DNA from: Rhizohabitans arisaemae
Lineage (GTDB): Bacteria > Actinomycetota > Actinomycetes > Streptosporangiales > Streptosporangiaceae
Assembly: GCF_025996515.1 (NCBI RefSeq)
Contig: NZ_BLRH01000034.1
Location: 744,001-808,000 of the forward strand
Direction: 5' to 3'
Length of the DNA stretch: 64,000 bases
In this document: piece after piece, positions 24,590 to 32,356 of the stretch
Layout: each line of letters opens with the position of its first letter
Numbering within the stretch: position 1 is the first letter of the stretch
Notes under the pieces: model-generated
Told to the model about the DNA's origin: nothing
The model's database searches: none
What the model saw: the letters and a program-made list of their open reading frames with translations, nothing else
Program-made: the position numbers and the translations under genes

Positions 24590-25266
24590 CGTGAAACCCC
24601 GGTGCCGGTACGGATTCTCCCGTCGCGCACCACAACCTCCCGGTGGGAGTAGGCGGCCACGGCGGGTTCGTGGGTGACGAGGACGACCGCCATCCCGGCC
24701 TCTGCGGCGCACCGGGTGAGCAGACGCATCACGAGCTCGCCGTTGAGGGAGTCGAGCGCACCGGTGGGTTCGTCGGCGAAGACGATACGCGGCTCGGTGA
24801 CCAGGGCCCGGGCGATCGCGACGCGCTGGCCTTGCCCGCCGGAAATCTGGCCGGGGCGTTTGCCCGCGCAGTCGGCGACGTCGAGGCGTTCCAGCCAGCC
24901 GGCCGCCCGCCGTTCGGCCTCCCTGCGCCTGACGCCCTCCATCCGCAGCGGCAGCGCGACGTTCTCCAGGCAGAGCAGCTCGGGGACGAGACGTCCGAAC
25001 TGGAAGACGAACCCGAACTCCCTGCGGCGCAGGGCACTGAGCCGGGCGTCGGATGCGGTGGTCAGCTCGGTCTCTCCATAGCGGACCTGGCCGGAGTCGG
25101 CGCGTACCACCCCCGCCAGGCAGTGCATCAACGTCGACTTGCCCGATCCCGACGGACCCATCACGGCGAGGATCTCTCCGGCCTGGATGTCCAGGTCGAC
25201 GGAGTCGAGGGCGACGGTGGCTCCGTAGGTCTTGATCAGACCGCGGGCCGACATGAGCGGGGTCAC
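24586..25266 (-). CDS. ABC transporter ATP-binding protein (LolD/MacB type)
   Basis: 226 residues. Walker A is GPSGSGKST (37-45), the Q-loop is GFVFQFGRLVPELLCLENV, the signature is SGGQGQRVAIA (142-152) and Walker B is IVFADEPTGALD (161-172); the H-loop is VTHEP. The order and the PTGALDS tail are typical of ATPases paired with FtsX-like permeases. The GTG start overlaps the PadR stop (GTGA); an ATG four codons later is possible. It energises the permease encoded next. Confidence 0.93.
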   Translation of the reverse strand: MTPLMSARGLIKTYGATVALDSVDLDIQAGEILAVMGPSGSGKSTLMHCLAGVVRADSGQVRYGETELTTASDARLSALRRREFGFVFQFGRLVPELLCLENVALPLRMEGVRRREAERRAAGWLERLDVADCAGKRPGQISGGQGQRVAIARALVTEPRIVFADEPTGALDSLNGELVMRLLTRCAAEAGMAVVLVTHEPAVAAYSHREVVVRDGRIRTGTGVSR

Positions 25267-25787
25267 GAGCGGATCTCCTGGCCGAGCCGGCCGAGCCGGG
25301 CCGTGGTCATTTCAAGCCAGCGCAGATCGGCCTCCAGGTGGAAGATCGCGTAGTCGCAGATGAGCGCGTCGGCCAGGTCACCGGCGGTTTTGCGGCGGGT
25401 GAGCTCCCGCATCGCCTCCAGGTGGGCGGCGCGCTGGACGTCGAGCACCCCGGCGGCGTCCCGGCCGGTCAGCAGTGCCACGACCACCTTGGTGAACAGC
25501 GTGCTCTGCAGATAGGACTCGGGTCGCTCCGGCTGCGCCAGCCATTTCTCCACGTCGGTCACGCCCGCCGTGGTGATCGCGTATCGCTTGCGCTCGGGCC
25601 CGGCCCCGGGTTCCACCAGGTCGACCTCGACGAGGCCGTGCTTCAGCAACCGGGCGAGGGTGGAGTAGACCTGGCCGTAGTGCAGGGGCCGGTCGTGCCC
25701 GAATCTGGCGTCGAACGCCTGTTTGAGGTCGTATCCGTGGCACGGACCGTGTTCCAGGAGCGCCAGCAGAGTGTGGGAGATAGACAC
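25263..25787 (-). CDS. PadR-family regulator
   Basis: 174 residues starting at GTG 25787 with ISHTLLALLEHGPCHGYDLK, the PadR winged-helix signature, then HYGQVYSTLARLLKHGLVEV and RKRYAITTAGVTDVEKWL. A C-terminal Vir-like helical dimerisation region follows (AHLEAMRELTRRKTAGDLAD, FHLEADLRWLEMTTARL). It is the first gene of the ABC transporter operon and should autorepress through the palindrome just upstream, being released by the exported compound. Confidence 0.93.
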   Translation of the reverse strand: MSISHTLLALLEHGPCHGYDLKQAFDARFGHDRPLHYGQVYSTLARLLKHGLVEVDLVEPGAGPERKRYAITTAGVTDVEKWLAQPERPESYLQSTLFTKVVVALLTGRDAAGVLDVQRAAHLEAMRELTRRKTAGDLADALICDYAIFHLEADLRWLEMTTARLGRLGQEIRS

Positions 25788-25796
25788 AACTGCGAC

Positions 25797-25817
25797 TATA
25801 CATCATGTGTATACACA
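25797..25817. promoter_or_regulatory. PadR operator-like palindromes
   Basis: TATACA, 5 bp, TGTATA (25797-25813) overlaps a perfect 12-bp palindrome TGTGTATACACA (25806-25817), 10-30 bp before the PadR start. The AT-rich site is unlike the surrounding DNA and probably contains the -10 region of the operon. Confidence 0.6.
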
Positions 25818-25858
25818 CAGTGCATGCCTCGCGAACTGGATCAATGGCCAAACGGCGA

Positions 25859-26761
25859 CTACCCGCCTTCCGGGGACGACCGGTGTTCGCGACGCAGCGG
25901 GAGCGTGGCACAGCGGAATCCGCCGGGGAACTTCGTCACCTCGGAGAAGTCCAGCGGCACCGGCTCGACGCCGTTCCCCCGGAGCGCGTCGGCAAGCCGG
26001 CGCGCCCGAGCATCGACGATCACACGGTCCGGGGCGAGTGCGACGGTGTTGACCATCAGCGCCCGCGACTCCTCGTCGGTGGCCTCGATCAGTTCGAAGC
26101 GATCCGCCAGCAGCCGACGCGAGTACGGCGTCAACGACGCCGAGTGCACATACCCGAGCCCGGGCCCGACCATCGTGAACTTCGTGTCGAGGTGGACGAC
26201 TCCCCGGCCGGAGAACTCGATCGGGACGACCTCCCGCTCGACGCCGGCCCGGGCGAACGCCGTACGCAGCGCCGAGACCCCGGCCAGATCGCTCGCCTCG
26301 CTCAGCCCGACGAGGACGTCGCCGCCGGTGACGATGACGTCGCCGCCTTCGATCAGCCCGGCGTCCAGCCGCTCGACGCGTGCGATCTTGTCCAGTAGGG
26401 GGAAGAGAGCACGCTGCTCCTTCCGGCGAATCGGGTCTCGCGAACGCGCGAGGAACAGTGTGTCGTCGACGGCGAAAGCAAGATCGCGAGGGTAGAGCTG
26501 GATGGCCACGTCCGGAAGGTTTTCGAGGGTGTGGACACGCGCGCCGGACTCCTTGAGCACCTGCACGAAGTCCGCATGCTGCCGCCCGGCACGCTCGTGC
26601 TCCGGGACACGCACGTTGTTGTTCGAGGCGTATCTCAGGCTGGCCGGATCCGGATAGCGCAACGACCCCCAGATGAGGTCCCACCACGTGAATCTCTTCG
26701 ATGGCCCGACCACGACCTCGGTGAGCGTCGCAACGTCGGAAGGGTTGGAGACGTCGATCAT
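25859..26761 (-). CDS. Arginine deiminase/DDAH-like amidinohydrolase
   Basis: 300 residues from ATG 26761 (a GGAG ribosome site is adjacent). Guanidino-group-modifying enzyme features are visible: YASNNNVRVPEHERAGRQHA near the start, LYPRDLAFAVDDTLFLARSR, the substrate-binding and acidic LIEGGDVIVTGGDVLVGLSE, a histidine in GVVHLDTKFTMVG, and the C-terminal nucleophile region FPGGFRCATLPLRR with the cysteine near residue 285. The family hydrolyses guanidines (arginine, methylarginines) to ureides and an amine. It is the last gene of an operon that contains an N-carbamoyl-amino-acid-hydrolase-like enzyme, which would act on a ureide. Substrate is uncertain. Confidence 0.82.
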   Translation of the reverse strand: MIDVSNPSDVATLTEVVVGPSKRFTWWDLIWGSLRYPDPASLRYASNNNVRVPEHERAGRQHADFVQVLKESGARVHTLENLPDVAIQLYPRDLAFAVDDTLFLARSRDPIRRKEQRALFPLLDKIARVERLDAGLIEGGDVIVTGGDVLVGLSEASDLAGVSALRTAFARAGVEREVVPIEFSGRGVVHLDTKFTMVGPGLGYVHSASLTPYSRRLLADRFELIEATDEESRALMVNTVALAPDRVIVDARARRLADALRGNGVEPVPLDFSEVTKFPGGFRCATLPLRREHRSSPEGG

Positions 26762-26780
26762 CGTGGCTCCTCGGTGGGTG

Positions 26781-27623
26781 TCATGGGCGGGTTCGTGGCG
26801 ACCGTAAACGCGACAGACGGGCGCGGAGCTCACGCCAGCGGGGGTCGGGTGGGAATCGGTCGAGTTCGTCGAGGCGTTCGACGATCACGGCGGCCCAGAA
26901 GTCGGGCTCCCTGTTCGCCGAGCCGAAGACCTCCTGCGCGCGTGCGAGGGATTCGAGCGTGTCGCGCGGATCCCCGGGAGCGCCCAGCACGACGCCGAGC
27001 GCGTCGCGCAGCCGGCGGTCGGCGCGATCCATGGCGATCAGCCGCCGGAGTTCGGCCGTCGGCGTGGGGTGGTCGTCGACCCGGAAGTCGATGCGCGGAC
27101 GGGTGCCCGGCCGCGGTCCGACGATCAGTACGGCGGCCGCCTGCTGCCCGCGAAGGTCCCCGCCGTGACGGAGCCCGGCCTCCAGCGCGCCGATCAGCCG
27201 CTCCTCGAAGGACCCGGTCGCCGTCCGATAGGCCTCGGCCATCGCGTCCCAGGCCCCGTCGGAGGTCAGGAGGTTCCCCTGGCAGGAGTGATCGCCGGCG
27301 ACCGCGTGGCTGGCGAAGGGAACGCAGAACGACCCGGTGTGGGCGGCCGGGGCGGCGCGAGACCCGATGAGCGCGGTCTGCCGAATCCTGCGTGCGGAGT
27401 CGTCCGCGACCAGCGCGTGCAGCGCCTGCGCCGCCGTGGCCCCGGCTTCCAGTGCGTCCAGCAGCCGTTCCGCGTGACCCGGGTCCGGCGTTCCCTGCGT
27501 GGCGACGGCGCCGACACCCGCGCGGGCGAACGCGACGTCGCGCCCGACGGCGAAGGCGTGCGAGGCGACGGCGACGCCGATCTCCCCGGTCACACCGTCT
27601 CTCGCGACGATCGAGTACGTCAT
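26781..27623 (-). CDS. DUF1028 family protein
   Basis: 280 residues from ATG 27623. MTYSIVARDGVTGEIGVAVA, VGRDVAFARAGVGAVATQGT and ALHALVADDSARRIRQTALI are the N-terminal-nucleophile-like features of DUF1028. CVPFASHAVAGDHSCQGNLL and DRADRRLRDALG-type C-terminal helices follow. The family is often encoded beside peptidases, amidohydrolases and amino-acid catabolic genes; its reaction is unproven. The start overlaps the broken M20 gene by four bases (ATGA) and the DDAH-like gene starts 19 bp after its stop, so it is in one operon with both. Confidence 0.85.
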   Translation of the reverse strand: MTYSIVARDGVTGEIGVAVASHAFAVGRDVAFARAGVGAVATQGTPDPGHAERLLDALEAGATAAQALHALVADDSARRIRQTALIGSRAAPAAHTGSFCVPFASHAVAGDHSCQGNLLTSDGAWDAMAEAYRTATGSFEERLIGALEAGLRHGGDLRGQQAAAVLIVGPRPGTRPRIDFRVDDHPTPTAELRRLIAMDRADRRLRDALGVVLGAPGDPRDTLESLARAQEVFGSANREPDFWAAVIVERLDELDRFPPDPRWRELRARLSRLRSPRTRP

Positions 27624-28075
27624 CCCGTCGCCTTCTTCCCCTCGTCTCGGCATCCCTCGCCGAAGCCGATCGCGGCGTCCACGGCGGCACCGACGGCGAG
27701 ACACCTTTCGTCGATTCGCGGATTCGGTGAGTGGACGTCACCCGAGCCGCCGCCGTCACGCCCGGCCCCGACGAACAGCGGAGTGGACGGTACGGCGCGC
27801 GCGATGAGCCCGACGTCCTCGAACGCGGCCACCGGGGCGGCCAACGTCCGCACACTGTCCGCGCCCACGACGGCGGCCGCGTACGCGCGGGTGAACGCCG
27901 CCGGGTCGTTCACGGTCACGGGCGCGCCTGCCCGGAGACGAAGGTCAACGTCGAGGCCGGAGAGCGCGCACGACGAGGTCCTGAATGAGGGGGAGCTTGA
28001 GCCCGATCTCGGGCCTGCGGTGAACGACCCGATCAGACAATCGCCCATCCATTCCGCCTGCTCCAACAAGGTCAT
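27620..28075 (-). pseudogene. M20D-type amidohydrolase with frameshift and internal deletion
   Basis: The open frame begins MTLLEQAEWMGDCLIG, then the expected N-terminal VVHRRPEIGLKLPLIQDLVV, RALS lies in another frame. Reading then reverts with SGLDVDLRLR and jumps straight to the C-terminal APVTVNDPAAFTRAYAAAV, VRTLAAPVAAFEDVGLIARA, FVGAGRDGGGSGDVHSPNPR, IDERCLAVGAAVDAAIGF. The whole catalytic centre of an M20 hydrolase (about 270 residues with the metal ligands) is gone. The end pieces and both overlapping junctions (ATGA at either side) are intact, so downstream translation stays coupled although no active enzyme can be made. The family normally deacylates N-acyl amino acids. Confidence 0.7.
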
Positions 28076-30090
28076 GAACTTTCGATCCGCGCGATGGTCT
28101 CGACCGCGAGGGCGGCGAGCGCTCTGATGCCGTCCTGGAGGCGCTCAGGGGGCGTGTACTCCACGGGCGCGTGGCTGATGCCGGCGCTGCTGGGAACGAA
28201 GAGCATCGCGGTCGGGATGCCGGCTCCGGCCATCTCGCACGCGTCGTGCAGCGGTCCGCTCACCAGTCGAGGCGCGTGGCCGGTCGCGAGCTCGACGACC
28301 CGCGCGGCCGTGTCGATGAGTTCCGGGTCGAACGGAACCGGCGGGGTCGTCCACAACCGGTCCACCTGGGAGTGGACCCCCTCCTGCCCGCAGCTCTCGT
28401 CGAGGGCACGCAGGACCTGGTTCCAGAGGGAGGCGAGTACGGCGCCGTCCTCGTGTCGCACATCCAGGGTCAGGGACACGGACTCGGCCACGGCCGTGGG
28501 CGTGCCCGGCGACGCCTCGACGACACCGCAGGTGAGAAGCCCTCCCGCCGCTCGCGCGGCTTCTCTGGCGCGCACGAGGAACGACGCCGCCGCGGCCACC
28601 GGGTCGGCGCGCAGCTCCATCGGGGTGCCGCCCGCGTGGCAGGGGGCGCCGTGCAGGACGACCCGGTGCCGCTCGACCCCGAGGGATCCGGTCACCGCCG
28701 CGAGCGGCAGGCCTTGATGCTCCAGGCGCGGCCCCTGCTCGATGTGGAGTTCCAGGTAGGCGTGGACGTCCCGCAGCCAGGCGCGCGCGTGATCGAGCTC
28801 CCGCAGGTGGACGCCGTGTTCGGCGAGGACGTCCGCGGGTCTGCGGCCCTCCCGGTCGGTCAGGAGCGAGAACGCCTCAAGGTCGAGGGACCCGGCCACG
28901 ACGCTGGAGCCGAAGAGGCTGCGTCCGAATCGCGCGCCCTCCTCGTCGGCCCAGTCGGTCAGCCGGATCGTGACCGCCGGCGGCACCGGTCGGCTCGCGA
29001 ACGCGCGCAGCACCTCCAAGCCGGCGAGGACGCCGTACGCGCCGTCCAGGTTTCCCCCATCGGGCACCGAGTCGAAATGGCTGCCGATCACGAGGGTGTT
29101 TGGGGACCGCCCGGGCAGGGTGGCGTGCAGGTTGCCCGCGGCGTCCTGCTCGACCTGGACGCCGGGCACCTCGGCGAGCAGTTCCTTGAGCCGGCGCCGC
29201 GCCGACGCCCAGACCGGGGTCCAGCACAGGCGCTGCACCCCGGCGCCGTCCCGGGTAAGCCCGTCGAGCTCATCGAGATCACGAACGGTACGGCGCGGTT
29301 CCACCGGCGCCGCCCAGTAGGCCTCGAGCAGTCCGGCCAGTCGCTCGGGCTGCTCGATGTGGGGCAGATGACCGAACCCGGGCACGATGTGGGCGGCGCT
29401 CGCGCAGGCGTCGGCGAGTTCGGTGACGTGCTTCGGCGTGCACGTCCGGTCTTCCTCTCCCCCGAGGATCATTCTCGGTACGGTCACCCGCCGCGCGTAG
29501 GGGCTCAGTTCCGTACAGAAGGCCGCCTCCAGGATGGCCAGCGCGGTGTCGGCGTCCTGCGCCGAGGCGCGGGACACGGCCTGTTCGATGACGTGCGGCG
29601 GGGTTTCCGGCGGGTAGGAGTACCGCGGGATCGTCTCGGCGTAGAAGGCCGGTGCGCCGTGCGCGCGAATGCGCGCGGAGATCGCGGCGAACAGTTCGTG
29701 CTCGCCCCCCGGGCCCGTGCCGAGGGTGGTCAGCGTCGACACGAGGTCGGGATGCTCGGCGGCCAGGGCGATCACGACACCCCCGCCGAACGAGGAGCCG
29801 ACGAGATGGGCGTGTTCCACCCCGCGTTCCCTGAGCAGCCGTTCGACCAGGCCCACGCAGGCCGCCAGGTCGAACGGCGCGTCGACGCGGGACTCGCCGT
29901 GACCGGGAAGATCCACCGCGATGATCCGGTGGCGGCCGCCGACGACCCGCGCGAAGACGTCCCACTCGTCGGCGTACCCGTTCACCCCGTGTACGAGGAC
30001 GACCGCCTGGTCCGTCGCGTGGACCGCCGGGTACTCCCAGCCGGTGAGCACTCCCTGCTCGACCGCGTGCTCAAACCGTACGCGCCGCAT
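28072..30090 (-). CDS. Fusion of alpha/beta hydrolase and HyuC/allantoate-amidohydrolase domains
   Basis: 672 residues. Residues 1-262 are an alpha/beta hydrolase: oxyanion-strand VVLVHGVNGYADEWDVF, nucleophile S100 in GSSFG, acid near D214 and H241 in GFGHLPHIEQPER. Residues about 268-672 are a zinc-dependent N-carbamoyl-amino-acid or allantoate amidohydrolase: metal ligands H338 in GSHFDSVPDGG, D349, E383/E384 in DEEGARFG, H449 in ELHIEQGP, and the dimer loop PCHAGGTPM. All catalytic residues of both halves are present. The pair would cleave an ester, lactone or aminoacrylate-like bond and then a ureide, releasing ammonia and carbon dioxide. It overlaps the broken M20 gene and follows the SnoaL-like gene by one base. 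Confidence 0.85.
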   Translation of the reverse strand: MRRVRFEHAVEQGVLTGWEYPAVHATDQAVVLVHGVNGYADEWDVFARVVGGRHRIIAVDLPGHGESRVDAPFDLAACVGLVERLLRERGVEHAHLVGSSFGGGVVIALAAEHPDLVSTLTTLGTGPGGEHELFAAISARIRAHGAPAFYAETIPRYSYPPETPPHVIEQAVSRASAQDADTALAILEAAFCTELSPYARRVTVPRMILGGEEDRTCTPKHVTELADACASAAHIVPGFGHLPHIEQPERLAGLLEAYWAAPVEPRRTVRDLDELDGLTRDGAGVQRLCWTPVWASARRRLKELLAEVPGVQVEQDAAGNLHATLPGRSPNTLVIGSHFDSVPDGGNLDGAYGVLAGLEVLRAFASRPVPPAVTIRLTDWADEEGARFGRSLFGSSVVAGSLDLEAFSLLTDREGRRPADVLAEHGVHLRELDHARAWLRDVHAYLELHIEQGPRLEHQGLPLAAVTGSLGVERHRVVLHGAPCHAGGTPMELRADPVAAAASFLVRAREAARAAGGLLTCGVVEASPGTPTAVAESVSLTLDVRHEDGAVLASLWNQVLRALDESCGQEGVHSQVDRLWTTPPVPFDPELIDTAARVVELATGHAPRLVSGPLHDACEMAGAGIPTAMLFVPSSAGISHAPVEYTPPERLQDGIRALAALAVETIARIESS

Positions 30091-30091
30091 C

Positions 30092-30535
30092 TCACGACCC
30101 TCCGAGCAGGCCCGGCGTGTGCGGGGAGCCGTGGTAGTGGATCATCAGCCAGCCGTCGTCCGTCCTGCGGTAGACCTCCGTGCACCGGAACACCTGGTCG
30201 AGCGCGCCGCCGGCCTCGGCCCCGGCCCCCGCTCCGAAGTCGAAGCGGAGCCGACTCAGACAGTGGACGACGGCCAAGTCCCCGTCGATGACGTACTTCT
30301 CGTCCCACGCCTCCGACAGCGCCCGGCCGCCGCCGGATCCCGCGGAGGATGCGATCTCGCGCAGCCGTGTCCACAGGTCGACGACGGCGTCCCGCCCGAA
30401 GAAGTTCGAGCCGACGGTGTTCCACATCACGAAGTCGGGATGGACGTTCTCCCGTAGCCATTTCCGGTCGGCGTTGGTGTTCGCGCGAACCCAGCCTTCA
30501 TGGACGCGGGTGAGGGTTTCGAGGTCGGAGTTCAT
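30092..30535 (-). CDS. SnoaL-like / NTF2-fold protein
   Basis: 147 residues from ATG 30535, preceded by GGAAGGAAG. ETLTRVHEGWVRANTNADRK, WLRENVHPDFVMWNTVGSNF, FGRDAVVDLWTRLREI, VIDGDLAVVHCLSRLRFDFG, VFRCTEVYRRTDDGWLMIHY form the alpha+beta barrel of the DUF4440/SnoaL-like group. A small-molecule binding or isomerase role is likely. The gene is between the LLM oxidoreductase and the hydrolase fusion in the same operon. Confidence 0.8.
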   Translation of the reverse strand: MNSDLETLTRVHEGWVRANTNADRKWLRENVHPDFVMWNTVGSNFFGRDAVVDLWTRLREIASSAGSGGGRALSEAWDEKYVIDGDLAVVHCLSRLRFDFGAGAGAEAGGALDQVFRCTEVYRRTDDGWLMIHYHGSPHTPGLLGGS

Positions 30536-30647
30536 GGTCTTCCTTCCACTGAGTTCATCGGGTCCCGGCACGAATCGGGTATCGCGTGCTTCCGCGCGGC
30601 GCTTCCGGCCTGGTGACGGTGCCGCCCCCCAGGCGGCCTCGTACGGG

Positions 30648-31553
30648 TCAGGCGTCGCGTGCCGCGGCGAAGGCCGCGAGCGCGTCGTCGATTTCGTCGG
30701 GATTCTGGGCTAGGTCGATCGCGATCTCGTCGACGCCGGCCCTGCGGTAGGCGTCGAGCCGTTCGGCGAGGTCGCCCGCACCACAGGCGATGGCCATCTG
30801 CGCGGCGTCCGTCTCCGGGTCCAGGCCCGGCGCCAGCAGCGCCAGGACCTGCGGGGAGAAGATCCTGAACGTCGGGGTGATCCTGGCGACCGCCTCCGCG
30901 GTGGACTCCGCGATGCAGCCGAACGCCTGCGCCGTGATCCGGAAGGAGTCACGGGGACGGCCGTGCTTCTCCAGGGCGCGTTCAACTCGCTCCACCGTCT
31001 CGGCCAGGTACGCGGCCGAGGCCCCCGTCGACAGTGACACCCCGTCGGCGATCTCCGCCGCCAGTTCCAGCATGCGCGGACGGATCGCCATGACGTCGAG
31101 AGCCGGCGGGGCGGGCGCCGGCGCCCTCCGGAAGGAGTCGAACACATGGTTCGCCCACTGCCCGTCGAGCGGTTCGCCCGCCAGGCAGCGACGTGTGGCC
31201 TCGACGTACTCGCGCACGACCTGCAGTGAGTTCGCGACGCCGCCGATACGGCCCACCAGCCGGGCGTCGCCGAGGCCGAGCTGCGCGCGAACGCGTCCCG
31301 GTCCGAGCTCGGCGAGGGAGCCGAGCTCCATCGCCAGGAGCGCGGGATGGCGGCTCACCGGGGCGGTGCCGACGATGCCGACGTCGAGTCCCGGGAAGCG
31401 GTCGAGCATCAGCGCCGCGGGCACGACCGCGTCGTGGAACCCGATGTGCTCGCAGTACCACGCGCCGTCCAATCCCGCGTGCTCCGCGCGTTCCGCAACA
31501 TGCAGCGAGGCGCTGATCGGGGCGAATCCACTGAAACTCACACTGAGGCGCAT
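30648..31553 (-). CDS. LLM-class flavin- or F420-dependent oxidoreductase
   Basis: 301 residues from ATG 31553. It has a TIM-barrel of the luciferase-like monooxygenase class: MRLSVSFSGFAPISASLHVA, RAEHAGLDGAWYCEHIGFHD, IVGTAPVSRHPALLAMELGS, LAELGPGRVRAQLGLGDARL and a C-terminal VDEIAIDLAQNP. In actinobacteria many short members use F420; FMN-using members include RutA, which opens pyrimidine rings. It is the first gene of the six-cistron operon and its promoter overlaps a palindrome shared with the MFS gene across the TetR gene. A ring-opening or dehydrogenation step would fit the amide- and ureide-hydrolysing enzymes that follow; this is inference. Confidence 0.87.
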   Translation of the reverse strand: MRLSVSFSGFAPISASLHVAERAEHAGLDGAWYCEHIGFHDAVVPAALMLDRFPGLDVGIVGTAPVSRHPALLAMELGSLAELGPGRVRAQLGLGDARLVGRIGGVANSLQVVREYVEATRRCLAGEPLDGQWANHVFDSFRRAPAPAPPALDVMAIRPRMLELAAEIADGVSLSTGASAAYLAETVERVERALEKHGRPRDSFRITAQAFGCIAESTAEAVARITPTFRIFSPQVLALLAPGLDPETDAAQMAIACGAGDLAERLDAYRRAGVDEIAIDLAQNPDEIDDALAAFAAARDA

Positions 31554-31567
31554 GACACCACCCATCT

Positions 31568-31614
31568 TTATTGGCCGTCTGGCCAAAATAAACGCCCGCG
31601 CACCTCGCCGTCAA
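31568..31614 (-). promoter_or_regulatory. Promoter with TTATTTTGGCC-type operator for the LLM operon
   Basis: On the minus strand TTGACG (31614-31609) is followed after 16-17 bp by a TTTATT-like -10. An inverted repeat (GGCCAAAATAA at 31581-31591 against TTATTGGCC at 31568-31576) overlies that -10. One arm lacks two bases compared with the perfect copy at 32321-32346. The same architecture on both sides of the TetR gene marks it as one regulon. Confidence 0.75.
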
Positions 31615-31668
31615 CTTCTGTCACCGACCCCGTGCATGCGACGAAACCCGTCGGCTAGGCTCGCGCCC

Positions 31669-32280
31669 ATGCCGAAGATCGTCGACCATGCCGTACGGAG
31701 ACAGGAGCTCGTCGACGCCTGCCTCCGCGTCGTCTCCCGGCTAGGGCTGGCCGGTACGACCACGCGCGAGATCTCGCGTGAGGCCGGTGTCTCCCACGGG
31801 ATCATCGCCCACTACTTCAGCGGCAAGGACGACGTCCTGCGCGCCGCGCTGCAGCGCTCCTACGAACTGCTCGCCGAGCGGATCCGCGTCCGGATCGAAG
31901 GCCTGACCGGGGCGCACGCACTCCGGCAGGCGCTCCTGGAGTCACTCCCCGTCGACGAGGCGTCCGTGACCGGAGAACAGATCGAGCTGGCGTTCTGGAG
32001 CTACTCCCTGGGAAACCCGGCCCTCGCCGACGAGAGGTGGCGGTCGTACTCGCAGTGGCGGCTCCTGCTGGAGGTCCTGGTCCGCGACGCCCAGACCCGC
32101 GGGGAGCTGACCAGCCGCCAGGACCCCACCCTCGTGGCGGAGGCGTTCATCGCGCTCATCGACGGCCTCGGCGCCCAGGCCGCGCTCTACCCGGACAGAC
32201 TCCCACCCGAACGACAGCGGGCAATCGTCGACTCAACCCTCCAGGCCTACGGCATGACACTCGATCCGGACATCGGATAG
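31669..32280 (+). CDS. TetR-family regulator of the LLM/MFS cluster
   Basis: 203 residues from ATG 31669. The helix-turn-helix is RQELVDACLRVVSRLGLAGT, TTREISREAGVSHGIIAHYF, SGKDDVLRAALQRSY. The rest matches the TetR_C_6-like (BetI-type) ligand domain, with AFWSYSLGNPALADERWRSY and VAEAFIALIDGLGAQAALYP. BetI-type regulators often control catabolic or osmoprotectant genes. Identical operators lie in front of the divergent LLM operon and the downstream MFS gene, so it probably represses both until a substrate binds. Confidence 0.92.
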   Translation: MPKIVDHAVRRQELVDACLRVVSRLGLAGTTTREISREAGVSHGIIAHYFSGKDDVLRAALQRSYELLAERIRVRIEGLTGAHALRQALLESLPVDEASVTGEQIELAFWSYSLGNPALADERWRSYSQWRLLLEVLVRDAQTRGELTSRQDPTLVAEAFIALIDGLGAQAALYPDRLPPERQRAIVDSTLQAYGMTLDPDIG

Positions 32281-32296
32281 CCCCCTCCCTCCGGCG

Positions 32297-32346
32297 TTGA
32301 CATCGGGCTCGGCATCCTGTTTATTTTGGCCACACGGCCAAAATAA
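32297..32346 (+). promoter_or_regulatory. Consensus promoter overlapped by a 26-bp palindrome
   Basis: TTGACA at 32297-32302, a 17-bp spacer and TTTATT at 32320-32325 form a strong sigma-70-type promoter. The perfect palindrome TTATTTTGGCC, ACAC, GGCCAAAATAA (32321-32346) begins within the -10 and covers the start point, 11 bp before the MFS ATG. Binding there would block polymerase. Confidence 0.85.
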
Positions 32347-32356
32347 GGGGGCCTTC

